A stretch of 64,000 bases of DNA from Rhizobium sp. NFR03 (GTDB taxonomy: Bacteria; Pseudomonadota; Alphaproteobacteria; Rhizobiales; Rhizobiaceae): assembly GCF_900111275.1 (NCBI RefSeq), contig NZ_FOGR01000002.1, positions 310,001 through 374,000 on the forward strand. The letters are read 5' to 3'. Both the position numbers and the translations under genes were made by a program. Positions 62,405-64,000 of this stretch are shown here, in pieces. Under the pieces are notes generated by a model. It did not search any database. It was not told the DNA's origin and saw nothing but the letters and a program-made list of their open reading frames with translations. Numbering within the stretch: position 1 is the stretch's first letter; every line of letters begins with the position of its first letter.

Positions 62405-63073
62405 CTAATTTGCGTTCTTGCGTATGGTGCTCGGCTCGACGACGACCTTCACCATGCCTTCAAAGGAAATAACCCGCCCTTTATCCGTCATTCTCATCTC
62501 TTGCGCAACAATCGAACCACCGGACATCCGGATGGCGATCGGCTTCTTGCTCTGCATCTCGCCCGCATTGATATCCAGATAGGCGGCCTGGAAATCGGCG
62601 ATCACGCCATTGTTCATGGAGATGGTAAAGGGAGCGTTCATATCGAGCGTATTGCCGCCACGATCGTAAAGTCCGCTCGTCGCGTCCACGGTCGCGATCG
62701 TCGTGTCGTTGACCGGCATTTCCGCGTGGATCTTCTCAAGCGTGATGAGGTCCGGATTGGCGATGTCCTGCAGCGCCCGCTCCGCCTTCATCGAATAGCT
62801 GATGTCCTGCTTGTTGCGCCCCGATATCGCGGGGTTCTGCATGACGATCTTGCCGTTCTCGATCGTCGCATTCTCGATATGCAGCTCTTCCGGCAGCATG
62901 GTGCGCACAATGGAGACGGCAGCAAAGATGACGGCTATGACGACGGCGACGATCGGCAGGACGATCTTCAAACGCTTCACACGACGCGAATGCCGCGCGG
63001 CACGCTCATAGGCGTCGTTGACCGTCGGCCCTGTATGCGGCAGGGCGCCGGGAAAATGCACATCGTTCGCCAT
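62405..63073 (-). CDS. lptC: LPS export protein LptC
   Basis: A 222-residue protein. I chose the ATG at 63073 (MANDVHFPGALPHTG), since the 54 upstream residues in frame look random. A short cytoplasmic part with a basic stretch (RRVKRLKI) precedes one transmembrane segment (VLPIVAVVIAVIFAAVSIV), then the periplasmic LptC fold (HIENATIENGKIVMQNPAIS, GRNKQDISYSMKAERALQD). It anchors LptA to the LptBFG transporter. First gene of lptC-lptA-lptB. Confidence 0.9.
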   Translation of the reverse strand: MANDVHFPGALPHTGPTVNDAYERAARHSRRVKRLKIVLPIVAVVIAVIFAAVSIVRTMLPEELHIENATIENGKIVMQNPAISGRNKQDISYSMKAERALQDIANPDLITLEKIHAEMPVNDTTIATVDATSGLYDRGGNTLDMNAPFTISMNNGVIADFQAAYLDINAGEMQSKKPIAIRMSGGSIVAQEMRMTDKGRVISFEGMVKVVVEPSTIRKNAN

Positions 63074-63374
63074 GAGCGGTTCCGTAAATCCAGGGGCCTT
63101 GACGAAGCCGGCGTCCGGGCTGCGTCGGCCGATGGTGTCAAGAAAGACGAATATGGAGATTTTTATGTCGCCGTACAATGGAGGCTTGAAATTCTTTGTT
63201 GCTAAGCCGGGCATTCGTCGGTCTGTGCTGTCCAAAGCCGCATGACCGGCTGTTGATTGCGGTGGAAATTTTGCTGGCGCGCCGATACCGGTTCGCGCTG
63301 ATATGCAGTAGGAGTCTTCGTCGAAACAGACGGCGCCGGCTTACCCTGCCGCGCGCCGAACAGGGAAATGTGGA
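63074..63374. other. Divergent lptC/sppA intergenic region (301 bp)
   Basis: No gene is supported; open frames here are extensions of lptC or lie antisense to sppA. The interval must hold the divergent promoters of lptC and sppA, but I see no strong consensus element. CAGGGAAA ahead of the sppA ATG supplies its ribosome-binding site. Confidence 0.45.
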
Positions 63375-64000
63375 ATGGATCCTCTCGCATTCGTCGATCG
63401 GCGGCAGCTTCGCCGCAAGCTTGGCTTCTGGCGCCTCGTGGCGATCGGCCTCATCGTCCTCGTGGCCATCGGCGCCTATCTCGGCATCACGCAATCGCGC
63501 TCGGGTGTGCTCGGAGCGAGCCAGATCGCACGCGTCACGATCTCCGGCGTCATCCTCGATGATCGCGAGCTGATCGAAAGGCTCGACCGCATTGCCAAGG
63601 CCGATCAGGTCAAGGGCCTGATTGTCAGCATCAACTCGCCGGGCGGCTCCACCTTCGGCGGCGAGACGCTCTACGATGCCATCCGCAAGGTTGCCGAGAA
63701 GAAGCCTGTTGTCTCCGACGTCCGCACGCTTGCCGCATCGGCTGGCTATATGGTCGCGCTCGCCGGCGACCGGATCATCGCCGGCGACACCTCGATCACG
63801 GGCTCCATCGGCGTCCTCTTCCAGTATCCGCAGGTCAAGACGCTGCTCGACAAGCTCGGCGTATCGCTCGAGGAGATCAAGTCCGCGCCGCTGAAGGCCG
63901 AGCCGTCGCCGTTCCATCCTCCGAGCGATGCGGCGAAGGCCGTGATCCAGTCGATGATCGACGACAGCTATGCCTGGTTCGTCGATCTCGTCGCGGAACG
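63375..64000 (+). CDS. sppA: Signal peptide peptidase SppA (S49), 3' end outside window
   Basis: The first 208 codons of an S49 membrane serine protease; the frame is open to the window end. ATG 63375 (MDPLAFVDRRQLRRKLG) follows AGGGA at 8 bases. An N-terminal membrane anchor (LVAIGLIVLVAIGAYLGIT) leads to the protease domain: LIVSINSPGGSTFGG, the nucleophile Ser in RTLAASAGYMVAL, TSITGSIGVLFQ, and the likely catalytic Lys in the KSAPLKAEPSP region. SppA degrades cleaved signal peptides in the membrane. Confidence 0.93.
   Translation, partial: MDPLAFVDRRQLRRKLGFWRLVAIGLIVLVAIGAYLGITQSRSGVLGASQIARVTISGVILDDRELIERLDRIAKADQVKGLIVSINSPGGSTFGGETLYDAIRKVAEKKPVVSDVRTLAASAGYMVALAGDRIIAGDTSITGSIGVLFQYPQVKTLLDKLGVSLEEIKSAPLKAEPSPFHPPSDAAKAVIQSMIDDSYAWFVDLVAE

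Noticed and set aside
1-64000. tRNA, rRNA, CRISPR arrays, insertion sequences, integrases or phage genes
   Set aside because: None were recognised on either strand by reading; small RNAs without protein features could still be missed.

Overview
The window is a gene-dense, high-GC stretch of chromosome from an alphaproteobacterium, most likely a member of the Rhizobiaceae. Evidence is the sppA // lptC-lptA-lptB / rpoN / hpf / ptsN block at the right end, the rph // hrcA-grpE arrangement, the rhizobial-type PncB, GlgA and DUF2934 proteins, and the erythrulose-phosphate isomerase pair with its DeoR regulator. No rRNA, tRNA, CRISPR array, insertion sequence or integrase was seen.

Layout. 1-3312: iron-type periplasmic locus (di-haem oxidoreductase cut by the window edge, imelysin, Tat-exported DUF1513). 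3461-9974: housekeeping genes (tspO, thioesterase, MTA/SAH nucleosidase, guaA, zinc deacylase, ArsC-like, YbaK, two small or RNA-related proteins). 10059-12415: a metal P-type ATPase with its own MerR-type promoter and a terminator. 12462-14509: DeoR regulator, TPI-like and RpiB-like isomerases, probably EryR/EryH/EryI. 14729-18319: pncB, TetR with a divergent small gene, an exported protein, DUF2934. 18560-24422: glgA, glgX and treZ (glycogen/trehalose). 24627-27985: a quinol dioxygenase/hydrolase pair and ggt. 28072-34661: a D-apiose catabolic cluster (apsD-apnL, oiaX-oiaK, divergent GntR regulator). 34834-36054: class III nucleotide cyclase. 36184-48625: capsule/surface polysaccharide locus with three pyruvyltransferase paralogues, two glycosyltransferases, a KpsC-like protein and KpsT/D/E/M-like export proteins. 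48694-57248: M29 peptidase, hemW, rdgB, VOC protein, rph, hrcA, grpE, a lactone-oxidase-like flavoprotein and an SDR. 57358-64000: ptsN, hpf, rpoN, lptB, lptA, lptC and the start of sppA.

How parts connect. The apiose cluster encodes the dehydrogenase, the lactonase, the DUF1537 kinase and a RuBisCO-like decarboxylase whose expected product is L-erythrulose-1-phosphate. The TPI-like and RpiB-like isomerases about 16 kb away are the enzyme types that turn that compound into D-erythrose-4-phosphate. The oxidoisomerase step (ApnO) and a transporter are not in the window. The two apiose transcription units share an identical 15-bp element containing GGTATA, a NanR-type half-site, in the same orientation and at similar distance from the start codons; this is the best candidate operator for the adjacent GntR/FCD regulator.

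The capsule locus is an ABC-transporter-dependent type, split between a leftward biosynthesis operon and rightward pyruvyltransferase and export genes. Its ATPase has a degenerate Walker A and no recognisable LSGGQ-type signature, which makes it one of the more unusual proteins here.
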